Shown: positions 15,742 through 26,051, counted from the first letter of the stretch. The stretch is DNA of 35,170 nt from Bdellovibrionales bacterium (GCA_020434585.1 JAGRAN010000009.1:1-35170); one strand, 5' to 3'. Numbers and translations are program-made. Notes: generated from the sequence alone by a model not told the origin.

Positions 15742-16716
15742 CTATTTGTCGATATTCTCGAGCCAGTAAGCAAGAATGCTGTGCAGCGTTCCTTCCAGAT
15801 CGATTCGCGGCTTCCAGCCGAAATCCTTCTGCGCTCGGGCAAAGGTGCCGTAGCTGTCCGGAATATCCACAGGTCGCAGCCTTTCCTGATCAACCTGGAT
15901 TTCGACGTCGACTTCAGCGACTTTTATCAGCTGCTGCAGGACTTCGCCGATCTCTACGCTCTTGCCGGAACAAAGGGTATAGGCCTCTCCGCGTTTGCCG
16001 TTTAGCAGAGCTTCTCGATAACCGCGCACTATATCTGAAACATCGCTGTAGTCGCGCTTGGCTTCAAGATTGCCGACGTAAATAACAGGTTCGCGGCGAC
16101 CTAACTTTATTTCTGCAATTTGCTTCGCAAAGCTAGAGATCGCAAAGCGGTCGCCCTGACCTGGCCCGAGGTGCGGAAAAGGTCTGATGCGCACAGCATG
16201 AAGATTCTCGCGCTTGGCATACTTGAACACTGCAACGTCAGCCGCAGCCTTGGTTACGCCGTAGATTGAGATGGGTCGCAGCGGGGTGTCTTCGTTGATC
16301 GGGAGCGAGCCCGGCCTAGGCTCACCGTAAACTTCTGCGGAGCTAACAAACAGCACTCTAGTCGAGGGAGAGTTTTCAACCAGCGCATCGAGGATATTCA
16401 AAGTGCCAAACAAGTTTACTTCAAATACGTCCCTGGACTGGCGTTCCGCATCCGGCACAAAGGTTTTCGCTGCCAAATGATAAACCGCATCGGGCTTCAT
16501 CAGCGAGATTACGTCGTTGACGGCCTTCTTGTCGCATACGTCCAGTGCAATTGTCTGAACTGACTTCGGCAGAGCAACTCCTGAATTTATCGACGCCTCA
16601 TCCGCTTTCTCCTCTCCCGCCTGGTAGGTCACAGCAACATCGTCGCCGCAGCTGACTAAGTGGTGCGCCAAATGGCGGCCGACAAAACCAAATCCTCCTG
16701 TAACCAAGGATCTCAT
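15742..16716 (-). CDS. rmd: GDP-4-dehydro-6-deoxy-D-mannose reductase (GDP-D-rhamnose synthesis)
   Basis: The product has 324 residues and a short-chain dehydrogenase fold. Seen are the nucleotide-binding GGFGFVG at 7-13, an SSAEVYG segment near 126-132 supplying the catalytic Ser, YGVTK (the catalytic Tyr-x3-Lys) and the Rmd-type RPFPHLGPGQGDRFAISSFA stretch. Rmd reduces the 4-keto intermediate made by Gmd to GDP-D-rhamnose. The similarity to Pseudomonas Rmd is strong along the whole length, which argues against GDP-fucose synthase. A GGGAG lies before the ATG. It is the last gene of the eight-gene minus-strand run, 24 bases after gmd. Confidence 0.82.
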   Translation of the reverse strand: MRSLVTGGFGFVGRHLAHHLVSCGDDVAVTYQAGEEKADEASINSGVALPKSVQTIALDVCDKKAVNDVISLMKPDAVYHLAAKTFVPDAERQSRDVFEVNLFGTLNILDALVENSPSTRVLFVSSAEVYGEPRPGSLPINEDTPLRPISIYGVTKAAADVAVFKYAKRENLHAVRIRPFPHLGPGQGDRFAISSFAKQIAEIKLGRREPVIYVGNLEAKRDYSDVSDIVRGYREALLNGKRGEAYTLCSGKSVEIGEVLQQLIKVAEVDVEIQVDQERLRPVDIPDSYGTFARAQKDFGWKPRIDLEGTLHSILAYWLENIDK

Positions 16717-16740
16717 CGAAATAAACTCCCTATGCCTTAT

Positions 16741-17718
<978 letters not shown>

Positions 17719-17749
17719 TTATTCACCTCAATTGGCTCTATGGGCCTAG

Positions 17750-18865
17750 TTAAAGGAGTTCCTGCCTGCCGGCCCGCTTAATCTCTTCGACGATTCGCTT
17801 CACGTCCTGAGCCCTAGAACTCGGACAGACAAGAATAGCGTCGCCGGCTTCCACGATAATCACATCGTTCAGCCCTACCGCGGCAATCAGCCGTTCTTTA
17901 GCTACCGCGACAAGGTTGTTGCAGTCAATCGCTAGGACATCTCCGCTGAGCACATTCCCCTGCTCATCACTGCCTGAGCGCCGCATTAAATCACCCCAAG
18001 CGTCCCAGGAGCCGATATCACTCCAGGAGAAGGAAGTTCCCGGCATCATAGCGACATTCTCGGCCTTTTCCATCACGCCAACGTCAATTGACACGGGTCC
18101 GATGGAGGCAAATTCTGCTTCGATCTCAGACTCAGGGCTGCCGCTCCCCATGCAGTGTCGAATTTTCTCGAGAGACTTCGCCAGCTCAGGAAGATGCTGC
18201 GATATGGCACTAAGCACCACGCTGGGGCGCCAGATAAACATGCCGCTGTTCCAAAAATAGTCGCCAGAGGCCAGATAAGTCTCCGCTGTAGCGCGGTCCG
18301 GCTTTTCAACAAATCTCGACACGGACAGCACAGATCTGTCCTCGGAAGTTAGCGGCGGTCCGGCCTGAATATAACCGTAGCCAGTTTCGGGGCTGCTGGG
18401 TGGAATCCCAATTGTAATCAGGACATCCCTTCTGCGTGCAAGCTCAGCACCGCGACGGCAAACTTCCAGCAACCCCTGCTCTTCGCGAATATAGTGGTCG
18501 GCAGGGAGTACGATCATCGGAACATCGCCGACTGATTCGAGCACTCGCAGCGCTGCATAGCCCACACAAGGTGCGGTGTTTCGTGCGATAGGCTCCGCGA
18601 GCACCGCAACATCTGGCAAGTGCTCACGTACAAGCTGCATTTGACTGCGCGAGGTCACGACCATCGTACCGTCGGCTCCAACCAGCGGTCTTAATCGATC
18701 CGAAGTAGCTTGAATCAAACTGCGGTCACTGCCGGCCAAAGACAAAAATTGTTTTGGAAAGGAATTGCGACTCGCGGGCCAAAATCTGGTTCCACTTCCG
18801 CCGGCCATAATTACCGCAACTGCCGCGGCATCCGAAGATAGTTGTCCTACAAACAGGTTCGACAT
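17750..18865 (-). CDS. manC: mannose-1-phosphate guanylyltransferase (single-domain)
   Basis: The product has 371 residues. It makes GDP-mannose from mannose-1-phosphate and GTP. Seen are the pyrophosphorylase signature MAGGSGTRFWPASR at 20-33 with the following PKQFLSL, PADHYI, the FVEKPD motif and NSGMFIW, and SWSDIGSWDAW. There is no C-terminal phosphomannose-isomerase domain, so it is shorter than the AlgA/ManC bifunctional type (about 480). Phosphomannose isomerase and phosphomannomutase must be encoded elsewhere. It is 10 bases after rmlD and 34 before gmd. Confidence 0.92.
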   Translation of the reverse strand: MSNLFVGQLSSDAAAVAVIMAGGSGTRFWPASRNSFPKQFLSLAGSDRSLIQATSDRLRPLVGADGTMVVTSRSQMQLVREHLPDVAVLAEPIARNTAPCVGYAALRVLESVGDVPMIVLPADHYIREEQGLLEVCRRGAELARRRDVLITIGIPPSSPETGYGYIQAGPPLTSEDRSVLSVSRFVEKPDRATAETYLASGDYFWNSGMFIWRPSVVLSAISQHLPELAKSLEKIRHCMGSGSPESEIEAEFASIGPVSIDVGVMEKAENVAMMPGTSFSWSDIGSWDAWGDLMRRSGSDEQGNVLSGDVLAIDCNNLVAVAKERLIAAVGLNDVIIVEAGDAILVCPSSRAQDVKRIVEEIKRAGRQELL

Positions 18866-18875
18866 TCCGATACTG

Positions 18876-19784
18876 CTACGCCCTAAGCGCCTCTAAGTGA
18901 CGGGCTACGCCCTCCTGCCAGGTAATACATTGACGCCCCAGGAGTGACTCGAGCTTTCCAACATCCAAAGTCGAATATCGAGGGCGCGGTGCCTCACGGC
19001 CCAGCTCTTCAGTGGTCTGGCCCTTAAGCTCAACTTCAGCTCCGGCAACTCTAAAAATCTCTCTGGCAAAATCCAGCCAACTGATTCCGCCTCTCGAGGT
19101 AGCATGAAAAGTGCCGCGAGCATCTTTTTCTATCAGCTCTACCATCACCTCAGCTAACCAGCCGGCCCACGTAGGCGAGCCCACTTGGTCGTCTACCACT
19201 GAAAGTTCTGTACGCTCCTTAGCAAGTTTAAGCATCGTATTGACGAAGTTATGCCCGTGGATACCGTGCAGCCAGCTTGTGCGCAGTACCAAATGACTCT
19301 CAGGCAAAGCCTCAACAACTTCGACTTCACCAAGGTGCTTGCTCTTACCGTAAACCCCGCAGGGGTCAGGCTTATCTTCCGGAAGATATGGGGTGCGCCG
19401 GGCACTGCAACCGTCCGGCCCGCCAAAAACATAATCGGTAGATATGTGCAGCATTTTACCGCCGACGTCGGACAGCGCTCGCGCGAGATTACCGGCACCG
19501 CTGCCATTAACGGCAAAGGCCGCCTGCTCATTCGACTCCGCAGCGTCGACCTGGGTGTACGCGGCACAATTAATCAACCATTCAGGGCTGACGTCGCTAA
19601 CGGCGTTGCTTACATCCTTAAAGCTGGTGATATCCAATGCCGCAACTAAACAGCCCGCAACTTCTGACTGCTTCAAATCAAACAACTGAACTCTCCAACC
19701 ACCTCTCAGCAGACGAGGAATCAAGTCGCCCGCCAGCATTCCGGCTGCCCCTGTAACCATTACTGTCTGTTGATTAAGCGCCAT
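18876..19784 (-). CDS. rmlD: dTDP-4-dehydrorhamnose reductase
   Basis: The product has 302 residues and an SDR fold. The nucleotide-binding turn is VTGAAGMLAGDL at 10-21, with NCAAYTQVDAAE, STDYVFGG and the YGKSKHLGE segment holding Tyr-x3-Lys, all typical of RmlD. RmlD reduces dTDP-4-keto-L-rhamnose to dTDP-L-rhamnose. It normally needs the RmlC epimerase product, and rmlC is not in this run. GGAG precedes the ATG. It lies 14 bases after rmlB and 10 before manC. A reductase acting on a different dTDP-4-keto sugar is the alternative. Confidence 0.88.
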   Translation of the reverse strand: MALNQQTVMVTGAAGMLAGDLIPRLLRGGWRVQLFDLKQSEVAGCLVAALDITSFKDVSNAVSDVSPEWLINCAAYTQVDAAESNEQAAFAVNGSGAGNLARALSDVGGKMLHISTDYVFGGPDGCSARRTPYLPEDKPDPCGVYGKSKHLGEVEVVEALPESHLVLRTSWLHGIHGHNFVNTMLKLAKERTELSVVDDQVGSPTWAGWLAEVMVELIEKDARGTFHATSRGGISWLDFAREIFRVAGAEVELKGQTTEELGREAPRPRYSTLDVGKLESLLGRQCITWQEGVARHLEALRA

Positions 19785-19798
19785 CGCGTTGTTCTCCG

Positions 19799-20836
19799 TT
19801 ATGCGCGCAGTCTGTCTCCGTAGTAAGCCTCGTAAAAGGTCTCATACTCACCGGATTTAATCTGCTGCCACCAGGATTCGTTCTGCTGATACCAGCGCAC
19901 CGTCGACTCCAGGCCATCTTCGAAAGCAACCTGCGGCTCCCACCCCAACTCTGCCTTAATCTTACTGTAGTCAACTGCGTAGCGACGGTCGTGGCCTAAA
20001 CGATCTTCGACTGGCTTTATCAGCGTTTCTGGTTTTCCGAGCTGGTGCAAAATTGCGTGAGTAACATCGACGTTCTCTTTCTCACTTTCGGGAGCACCGC
20101 CAATATTGTAGACCTCTCCGGCCCGCCCCTTCTGCAAGATTAGCATAATCGCTCGAGAATGATCGTCGACATGCAGCCAGCTCCTAACGTTCTTGCCGTC
20201 GCCGTAAAGCGGAAGCGGCTTGTCGGCCATCGCGTTGGTAATAAAAAGAGGGATTAACTTCTCAGGAAACTGAAAAGGTCCGTAGTTATTCGAACAACGC
20301 GAGACCATAGTATGCATACCGTGGGTGTGATAACCGGCAAGCGCCAGCAAGTCAGCCCCAGTCTTTGATGCAGAATACGCACTGCTCGGCTTTAGGGGAG
20401 AAGATTCTGTGAAGCGCCCCGTCGGTCCAAGGGAGCCATAAACTTCGTCTGTTGAAATCTGTAGGTAGCGTTCGACTTCCGCTTCTCGCGCGGCGTTCAG
20501 CAGCACTTGAGTGCCTTCAATATTCGTTCTTACAAAAGCCAGTGGATCGAGAATAGAACGGTCAACGTGTGATTCGGCCGCAAAATTGATTACCGCGTCA
20601 ATTTTTTCATCCTTGAACAGCTTGCTCACTAAATCAGCATCTCGGATATCACCGCGAACAAAGCGATAGTCGTAATTTCCTTCCAGGCCGTCCAAGTTCG
20701 CCAAGTTCCCGGCGTAGGTCAGTGCATCCAGCACCACAATCCGATGACTGCCGAGCGAAGCGCCATCGCGCTCGAATACCCATCTTACAAAGTTGGAGCC
20801 GATAAAACCCGCTCCACCGGTTACGAGGATTTTCAT
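19799..20836 (-). CDS. rmlB: dTDP-glucose 4,6-dehydratase
   Basis: The product has 345 residues, the usual RmlB length. The NAD site is TGGAGFIGSNFVRW at 6-19, with NFAAESHVDRSI, the catalytic STDEVYG (Thr, Asp, Glu) and YSASKTGAD (Tyr-x3-Lys), and further RCSNNYGPFQFPEK. The enzyme converts dTDP-glucose to dTDP-4-dehydro-6-deoxyglucose. A strong GGGGGAG site precedes the ATG. It lies 23 bases after rmlA. Confidence 0.95.
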   Translation of the reverse strand: MKILVTGGAGFIGSNFVRWVFERDGASLGSHRIVVLDALTYAGNLANLDGLEGNYDYRFVRGDIRDADLVSKLFKDEKIDAVINFAAESHVDRSILDPLAFVRTNIEGTQVLLNAAREAEVERYLQISTDEVYGSLGPTGRFTESSPLKPSSAYSASKTGADLLALAGYHTHGMHTMVSRCSNNYGPFQFPEKLIPLFITNAMADKPLPLYGDGKNVRSWLHVDDHSRAIMLILQKGRAGEVYNIGGAPESEKENVDVTHAILHQLGKPETLIKPVEDRLGHDRRYAVDYSKIKAELGWEPQVAFEDGLESTVRWYQQNESWWQQIKSGEYETFYEAYYGDRLRA

Positions 20837-20859
20837 ACAAACTCCCCCAGCAGCAACTG

Positions 20860-21594
20860 CTAGAACTCCATATTATTGGCGCCGGATTCGGCAACCAGAT
20901 TAGCGGCTCGATTTAGTGACTCAAAGGTACCGGCATCAGTCCACCAGCCTTCGAGCATGTCGTAGGTTAGCTCACCGCGTTTCAAGTACATGTTGTTAAC
21001 GTCGGTAATTTCCAGTTCACCACGGGCAGAAGGTTCAAGCCGTTTGATAAAATTGAATACTTCCGAATCGTAAAAGTAAATGCCCGTAACAGCGAGGTTG
21101 CTGACCGGCTCCTTAGGCTTCTCAACGATGCTTGTTACTTCCCCGTTTTCTACAACCGCCACGCCAAAACGGTGCGCGTCCTGAACTTCCTTTAACAATA
21201 CTTTTGCGCCGCGACCTTGGTGCCGGAACGCGCGGGCCGCATCGGCGATGTTGCCTTGAATAATGTTATCACCCAGCACTACGCAAACTGGCTCACCGGC
21301 GGCGAAGTACTCTGCAAGCGAAAGCGCATCGGCGATCCCGCCTTCGCCTTCTTGGTAAGTGTAGTTGATGTGCTTAAGACCAAACTCTTTTCCGTTGCCA
21401 AGGAGTCGGAGAAAGTGGCCTGCGTAGTTACCCCCCGTTACGAGCAAAATATCGGTAATACCGGCGTTAATCAGCGTTTGCAGCGGATAGAAGATCATCG
21501 GCTTATCGTAGACAGGCAGGAGGTGCTTGTTGGTTACAAGTGTGCACGGCTGAAGACGACTCCCAAGACCGCCGGCCAAAATTACTCCTTTCAT
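20860..21594 (-). CDS. rmlA: glucose-1-phosphate thymidylyltransferase, short form
   Basis: The product has 244 residues, about 45 shorter than the tetrameric RmlA/RfbA. The N-terminus MKGVILAGGLGSRLQPCT carries the nucleotidyltransferase signature with Ser in place of the usual Thr (GSRLQPCT). Next come NKHLLPVYDKPMI, VLGDNI, FGVAVVENGEV and IVEKPKEP, and near the C-terminus GWWTDAGTFESL. The enzyme makes dTDP-glucose and pyrophosphate. The missing C-terminal part is where allosteric dTDP-rhamnose binding lies in long RmlA, so feedback may be altered (inference). AGGAGG precedes the ATG. It lies 35 bases after lptD. Confidence 0.88.
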   Translation of the reverse strand: MKGVILAGGLGSRLQPCTLVTNKHLLPVYDKPMIFYPLQTLINAGITDILLVTGGNYAGHFLRLLGNGKEFGLKHINYTYQEGEGGIADALSLAEYFAAGEPVCVVLGDNIIQGNIADAARAFRHQGRGAKVLLKEVQDAHRFGVAVVENGEVTSIVEKPKEPVSNLAVTGIYFYDSEVFNFIKRLEPSARGELEITDVNNMYLKRGELTYDMLEGWWTDAGTFESLNRAANLVAESGANNMEF

Positions 21595-21629
21595 TACATC
21601 CTCCTAATTTATTAACTCAGCAGATTTGT

Positions 21630-24191
21630 TTAACTGTTGTCAGAGCCGGTGCTGTAGACATTGGAGCCGAACTCGCCCAGCCCGACGAGAGTTACGGCGA
21701 AGTTCACCCTTGATTCATCCGGATTCGAGAGATCCGAAAACTCGACATCGAACAACCAGCAGCGGCACGCGCTCAACACACGCATCCCTACGCGATTCTC
21801 GATAAATTCGCTATTCAAGTCGTCGTAGCGCGTATAATATCCCAGCTTGAGACGCTGTGTCATATTCATCTGCAAACTGGCTTCAAGCTGTCGTACATTC
21901 TGATCATTAAATGTCAGTAGAGCACGTAGCTGATCGCCGCGCTTATCGAAGAACTGCCCGCCAACATAATAAGCCGAGAAGTTCTGGTCTTCTATTCCGA
22001 AATCCATGCCGCCGCGCAGGCGGAAATATTCGTTGGGCAGTAAAAGCAGTTCTGCTTTCAAATCTGACCATTCAGACCGGTCCGGATCCTCGTCCTTGCG
22101 AGCTTCGTTGATATCCAAACTTTGAGCGAGTCTGAGCTGAGCCAGTTCTCGAATCGTCGGACGCGGCGGCAATCCGGCTGCTCCGTCTCCTCCGCTAAAC
22201 GCACCGTCGTAACCGAGTGTCGGCTCTATCGGTGTCCGATCGCTCATCACGCCAAGGTCATCGATCTCGGGGGCCGCTTCCTCAATCCCATACAAATGGG
22301 GGCTGCGATCGTCGTAGCGCCCGAACAAACTTTGGTTGATTTCGAAAGTCATTACATTGCGTTCGGCGAGCTTATCGAGCGAATCGAACTGCGGGTTGTC
22401 AGTCTGGTCGACGTAAGGAACGTACTTATATTTGATCCTTGGGTTAACCGTATGCTTCATTCTGACCAGCTTCTTCGTAATGCCCAGTCCGCCAAGCTCA
22501 GCGATACGGGCAGCTAAACTGTCGCTGGAAACATCAAAAGTCTTCTCGACTACCGAGCCAATTCGATAATTAAACTCCGGCACCAAACGATCAGTGGATT
22601 TATTCAGCGCAACGGGATCCGTTTCCTCATTCCCGTCATCAGGGAGGTAATTGTTATCAAGCTCGTAAAGAGTGCCGCGAACCGATGCTGACGCTTCAGA
22701 CGAAAAAAAGTTCTTAAAACGAAACGGCATCCTGACTTCAGGCATATATTCATAACGCCATCCGTCGTAACCTTCTACGCGCGAGAAGTTCACCGCGGTC
22801 AATTCGTTCGAGAGAATAAACTTAGAGCCGTATTGATTCACTCCAAACGGCTCAAACCGATGCCCCCCTCCGATGGTCAAATCGGGAAGGCGTTGAAACA
22901 CCAAGTCGTCATCCGTGACTAGAGCCTGAGAGTATTCAGCGCGCAGATCCGCGGAATAAGTGTCCCAGAAAAATGTTCGAAACAGCGCGCTGGAGTTAAC
23001 ATAACGCGAATTGCGCTCTGCAATTTCGTCCATCGGCATCTCGCGCAAAATCAGATCGTCGCTGACATAATTGCCGTCCACAATCAGCTGAACCGGAAGG
23101 TCTCCGACATTCGAGCGATAGCGGTAATCTAAATAACCAGCTGTGCGATCCTCTCCGATTGTTGGATCGAACAGGCCCACAGTATCAGTCCCCTGGGGGT
23201 CACCGTCGCGCCACTGCTCGTTATAATACGCTCCGCCTGCAACGAGATTGCTTTTTCGCGAAAACACATTGCGATAGTGCGCCTTGGTGCCAAAGCGTGT
23301 CCCTGTGTCGACTAAGGGAGTAAGCAGCAAGTCAGAAGATTCGTCTATCGCCCAAAAGAACGGCGTCTCAAGTCTGAAGCCGCTTTCGCTGCCCGTGCCG
23401 AAAGTGAAGGGCAGGAACCCAGTGTGTCGTTGAGTTCGCGCAGGAAAGACTATCCACGGCAAGTAAAAGACTGGAACATCATAAAACCGCAAGGTCGAAT
23501 CCCAGGCCTTACCGTAACCTTCCTTGGTAATTTCAACCCGGTCACTTCTAAGCTCCCAAGGATTACAGTCTTCGGAATCCGCACAGTCACATGTCGTGGC
23601 CGTTGCGTCCGTAAGATCGTATTCGTCTTCGCCGGACTTGCCTACTTGAGCCGCCTTGAAATGATACATCCCTCCAGCATAATCGATGGAACAATGGTTG
23701 AGGCTGCCCTTCCCTGACTCAATATTCATCATCGCTTCTTGAGCGGTAATTGAGGTTAATTGATCACTTACAAAAACGTTGTTGTCCAAAAAGGCTTCGC
23801 CGGTATCCAGCGCTACCGACCCGGACTCTGCTTCAAACACTGAGCCGCTATGCGTGATCGTCATCCCGCCTTCAGCAAAAATACGGTTTTCCGCCGCGTC
23901 AAACCGCAAACTCGGAGCATCGATATCAAACGGCACGCGGGTATCGCCGAGCGTGACGTTTGACGCCTCTGCTTCCTGAACTGTCAGCTCAGCAGGCGGC
24001 CGAGGGCGATATTTGGGGTGCGTGCGATCTTCGAAGAATAAAAACTTGCGATCGGGCGGATCAACTTGAGCCGCGGCTGTCTTTACAAAACACAGCAAGA
24101 CAAGCATCAGCGCTAAGAGCACTCTGCGTCTGCTTCCCGATCCGATACCAACCGCACGCAAGCGGCCGCATGTCGACTCACTACTGTTCAC
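21630..24191 (-). CDS. lptD: LPS-assembly outer-membrane protein LptD
   Basis: The product has 853 residues from a GTG at 24191; this start overlaps the accD stop by one base (TAGTG). A signal peptide follows 23 polar residues and ends around AAA/QV (about 41). About 85-190 is the periplasmic OstA-like beta-jellyroll, followed by the LptD barrel domain (strand-rich, many aromatic ends such as FYLPWIVFPARTQRHTGFL near 240-260). LptD with LptE inserts LPS in the outer leaflet. Cysteines lie at 167, 201, 203 and 209, and at 809 and 811 (ACRCW), near where other LptDs have their inter-domain disulfides; the C-terminal pair is spaced CxC instead of adjacent CC. The next gene, rmlA, is 35 bases on. 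Confidence 0.92.
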   Translation of the reverse strand: MNSSESTCGRLRAVGIGSGSRRRVLLALMLVLLCFVKTAAAQVDPPDRKFLFFEDRTHPKYRPRPPAELTVQEAEASNVTLGDTRVPFDIDAPSLRFDAAENRIFAEGGMTITHSGSVFEAESGSVALDTGEAFLDNNVFVSDQLTSITAQEAMMNIESGKGSLNHCSIDYAGGMYHFKAAQVGKSGEDEYDLTDATATTCDCADSEDCNPWELRSDRVEITKEGYGKAWDSTLRFYDVPVFYLPWIVFPARTQRHTGFLPFTFGTGSESGFRLETPFFWAIDESSDLLLTPLVDTGTRFGTKAHYRNVFSRKSNLVAGGAYYNEQWRDGDPQGTDTVGLFDPTIGEDRTAGYLDYRYRSNVGDLPVQLIVDGNYVSDDLILREMPMDEIAERNSRYVNSSALFRTFFWDTYSADLRAEYSQALVTDDDLVFQRLPDLTIGGGHRFEPFGVNQYGSKFILSNELTAVNFSRVEGYDGWRYEYMPEVRMPFRFKNFFSSEASASVRGTLYELDNNYLPDDGNEETDPVALNKSTDRLVPEFNYRIGSVVEKTFDVSSDSLAARIAELGGLGITKKLVRMKHTVNPRIKYKYVPYVDQTDNPQFDSLDKLAERNVMTFEINQSLFGRYDDRSPHLYGIEEAAPEIDDLGVMSDRTPIEPTLGYDGAFSGGDGAAGLPPRPTIRELAQLRLAQSLDINEARKDEDPDRSEWSDLKAELLLLPNEYFRLRGGMDFGIEDQNFSAYYVGGQFFDKRGDQLRALLTFNDQNVRQLEASLQMNMTQRLKLGYYTRYDDLNSEFIENRVGMRVLSACRCWLFDVEFSDLSNPDESRVNFAVTLVGLGEFGSNVYSTGSDNS

Positions 24192-25048
24192 TAACGGCCC
24201 ATCAATAGGTCTAATACGTGAGAAAGAGAGTGTTTCAGGTCACCCCTAGGCACCACCAGGTCAACCATCCCATGTTCAAGTAGAAACTCTGCTCGCTGAA
24301 AGCCTTCAGGCAACTTGCGGCGGATCGTTTGCTCGATCACTCGAGGACCCGCAAAGCCAATTAGCGCACCCGGTTCCGCAACAATTACGTCGCCCTGCAT
24401 CGCGAAAGATGCCGCCACACCGCCGGTAGTTGGATCCGTTAGCACTGAAACATATGGGAGACCCTGCGCGCCATGACGCTCAACTGCAGCACTGACCTTT
24501 GCCATCTGCATCAGGGAATAGATTCCCTCCTGCATCCGAGCACCGCCCGACGCAGAAACAATAATTGCGGGCTTGCGCTCCTTGGTGGCGGCCTCGACCA
24601 TGCGAGTTAGCTTTTCGCCGACAACGGAGCCCATACTGCCGCCCATAAAAAAGAAATCGAACACTCCGAGAAAGACCGGGCGGCCGTTCATCCGGCCCTT
24701 TCCAGTTCGCACAGCATCGGCGTTGCCTGTCCGCTTTTCCGCCTTTTTTAGACGCTCCTTGTAGCGAAGCTGATCACGAAAACCCAGCGGGTCGCTGGAG
24801 CGTAATTCGCTGTCGAACTCCTCAAAAGAGCCCTGATCGCAGAGCAGCCCCAGCCGCTGATCTACCGACAGCCGGAAATGGTGCTCACACTTGGGGCACA
24901 CCATTTGATTGCGCTCTAACTCTTTGGAATAGATTACCGAAGTACAGGAAGGACATTTGGTCCAAAGGCCGCCGGGCAGCTGAAGCCGCTCACTTTCTTC
25001 CGTAGTCGGCTTCGGACTCCTGCTTCTCGAGAACCACGCAGCACACAC
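24191..25048 (-). CDS. accD: acetyl-CoA carboxylase carboxyltransferase subunit beta
   Basis: The product has 285 residues from a GTG at 25048, with GGAGG 10 bases upstream and the expected start AWFSRSRSPK. A longer frame to 25120 is possible but adds unlike sequence. A zinc ribbon is clear: C32, C35, C51 and C54 (CPSC...CPKC). The crotonase-fold domain shows FLGVFDFFFMGGSMGSVVGEK, SASGGARMQEG and LTDPTTGGVAASFA. AccD with AccA transfers the carboxyl group to acetyl-CoA to make malonyl-CoA, the committed step of fatty-acid synthesis. It is the promoter-proximal gene of the eight-gene run, and its stop overlaps the lptD start. No folC follows, unlike the arrangement in many bacteria. Confidence 0.95.
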   Translation of the reverse strand: MCAAWFSRSRSPKPTTEESERLQLPGGLWTKCPSCTSVIYSKELERNQMVCPKCEHHFRLSVDQRLGLLCDQGSFEEFDSELRSSDPLGFRDQLRYKERLKKAEKRTGNADAVRTGKGRMNGRPVFLGVFDFFFMGGSMGSVVGEKLTRMVEAATKERKPAIIVSASGGARMQEGIYSLMQMAKVSAAVERHGAQGLPYVSVLTDPTTGGVAASFAMQGDVIVAEPGALIGFAGPRVIEQTIRRKLPEGFQRAEFLLEHGMVDLVVPRGDLKHSLSHVLDLLMGR

Positions 25049-25143
25049 TGTAAAACTGACCTCCCTTCGACAAAATTGCTCCTGGGGCAGGAAGTGTAAG
25101 TGGGCCGCTAAACTCACCAATTCTCCCTCCGTAGGACCTCAAC

Positions 25144-25172
25144 CGTATAGCAACACTCCAGAGCTTTGTCGA
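25144..25172 (-). promoter_or_regulatory. candidate promoter for the accD-lptD operon
   Basis: On the minus strand TCGACA (25172-25167) and TATACG (25149-25144) are exactly 17 bases apart, five and four matches to the sigma-70 boxes. The leader to the accD GTG would be about 90 bases. No other good candidate lies between accD and the divergent nif3-like gene. Confidence 0.4.
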
Positions 25173-25289
25173 AGCGGGATTATCGCCAAAATACACCCAA
25201 TATATTGCTGTCTCGCGGCTTAACGCGGCTTTGCTTTTGTCCCATCAAATGAGCTAGCCTGCCGTGGCGCAAATATCAGACTTATCAAC

Positions 25290-26051
25290 ATGACTAAACT
25301 CAACAATATCGTAGACTACCTGGAACAAGCCCTTGACCACGCAGCGTTTTCTGACGCCAGTCTCAATGGGCTTCAGGTTGAGGGCAGCTCCGAAGTAGTC
25401 AAAGCTGCATGTGCCGTAGATGCCGCGGTTACAACTGCAAGAATGGCGGCAGAGATTGGTGCAAATTTCCTCATAGTCCACCACGGTATTTTTTGGGGAA
25501 AGGCCGAAGCCGTTACCGGCAGTCGCAAAGAGCTGCTTGAGGTGCTTCTTACAAATGGTGTTAGCCTCTTTGCTTCTCACTTACCGCTCGATGCCCACTC
25601 CGAGTGGGGCAATAACTTTTCATTAGCCCGGATGCTCGATCTCGCCGGCCTTGAGTCGGTTTTGCCGTATGAAGGGCAGCTTATTGGCTGTAGAGGAACG
25701 AATGAGAAATCGCTTTCACTCGACGATATGATCGAGCGCTTATCGGCACTCCCCGGCGCCAGCAGTGATATGCTTGCGCTGCGTTTTGGTCCAGCCAAGC
25801 CTGAGCGTGTCGCAATCTGCTCCGGCTCCGCGGCCGACGGCTTAGCTCGATTTAAAGAAGACGGGTTTGACACTTTCATCACAGGCGAACCGCGCCAGTC
25901 GGCATATCATTTTGCGCGCGACCATAAACTTAACGCAGTTTTTGCCGGCCACTACGCAACCGAAACAGTCGGAGTAACAAACGTTGCTCACGCGCTAAAG
26001 ACCAAATTCAAAATTGACTTCGAATTCATCGACTGCCCGACTGGGATATAA
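25290..26051 (+). CDS. Nif3-like dinuclear metal centre protein
   Basis: The product has 253 residues, the short YbgI-like form. Metal ligands of the Nif3 family are in place: HHG at 64-66, the HLPLDAH segment with Asp 101 and His 103, and the closing GHYATETVG with His 221 and Glu 225. NLNGLQV-type sequence (SLNGLQVEG, residues 24-32) is also a family mark. Nif3 proteins form hexameric toroids with two metals per subunit; their physiological role is unsettled, and annotation as GTP cyclohydrolase type 2 is uncertain. It lies 21 bases before pgk and is divergent from accD. No Shine-Dalgarno sequence is obvious before the ATG. Confidence 0.9.
   Translation: MTKLNNIVDYLEQALDHAAFSDASLNGLQVEGSSEVVKAACAVDAAVTTARMAAEIGANFLIVHHGIFWGKAEAVTGSRKELLEVLLTNGVSLFASHLPLDAHSEWGNNFSLARMLDLAGLESVLPYEGQLIGCRGTNEKSLSLDDMIERLSALPGASSDMLALRFGPAKPERVAICSGSAADGLARFKEDGFDTFITGEPRQSAYHFARDHKLNAVFAGHYATETVGVTNVAHALKTKFKIDFEFIDCPTGI

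Noticed and set aside
19251-19649. Plus-strand frame within rmlD
   Set aside because: It is antisense to a well-supported dehydrogenase gene.
24990-25196. Frame on the minus strand upstream of accD as a separate small gene
   Set aside because: It overlaps the accD start in another frame and has no ribosome site or recognisable sequence.
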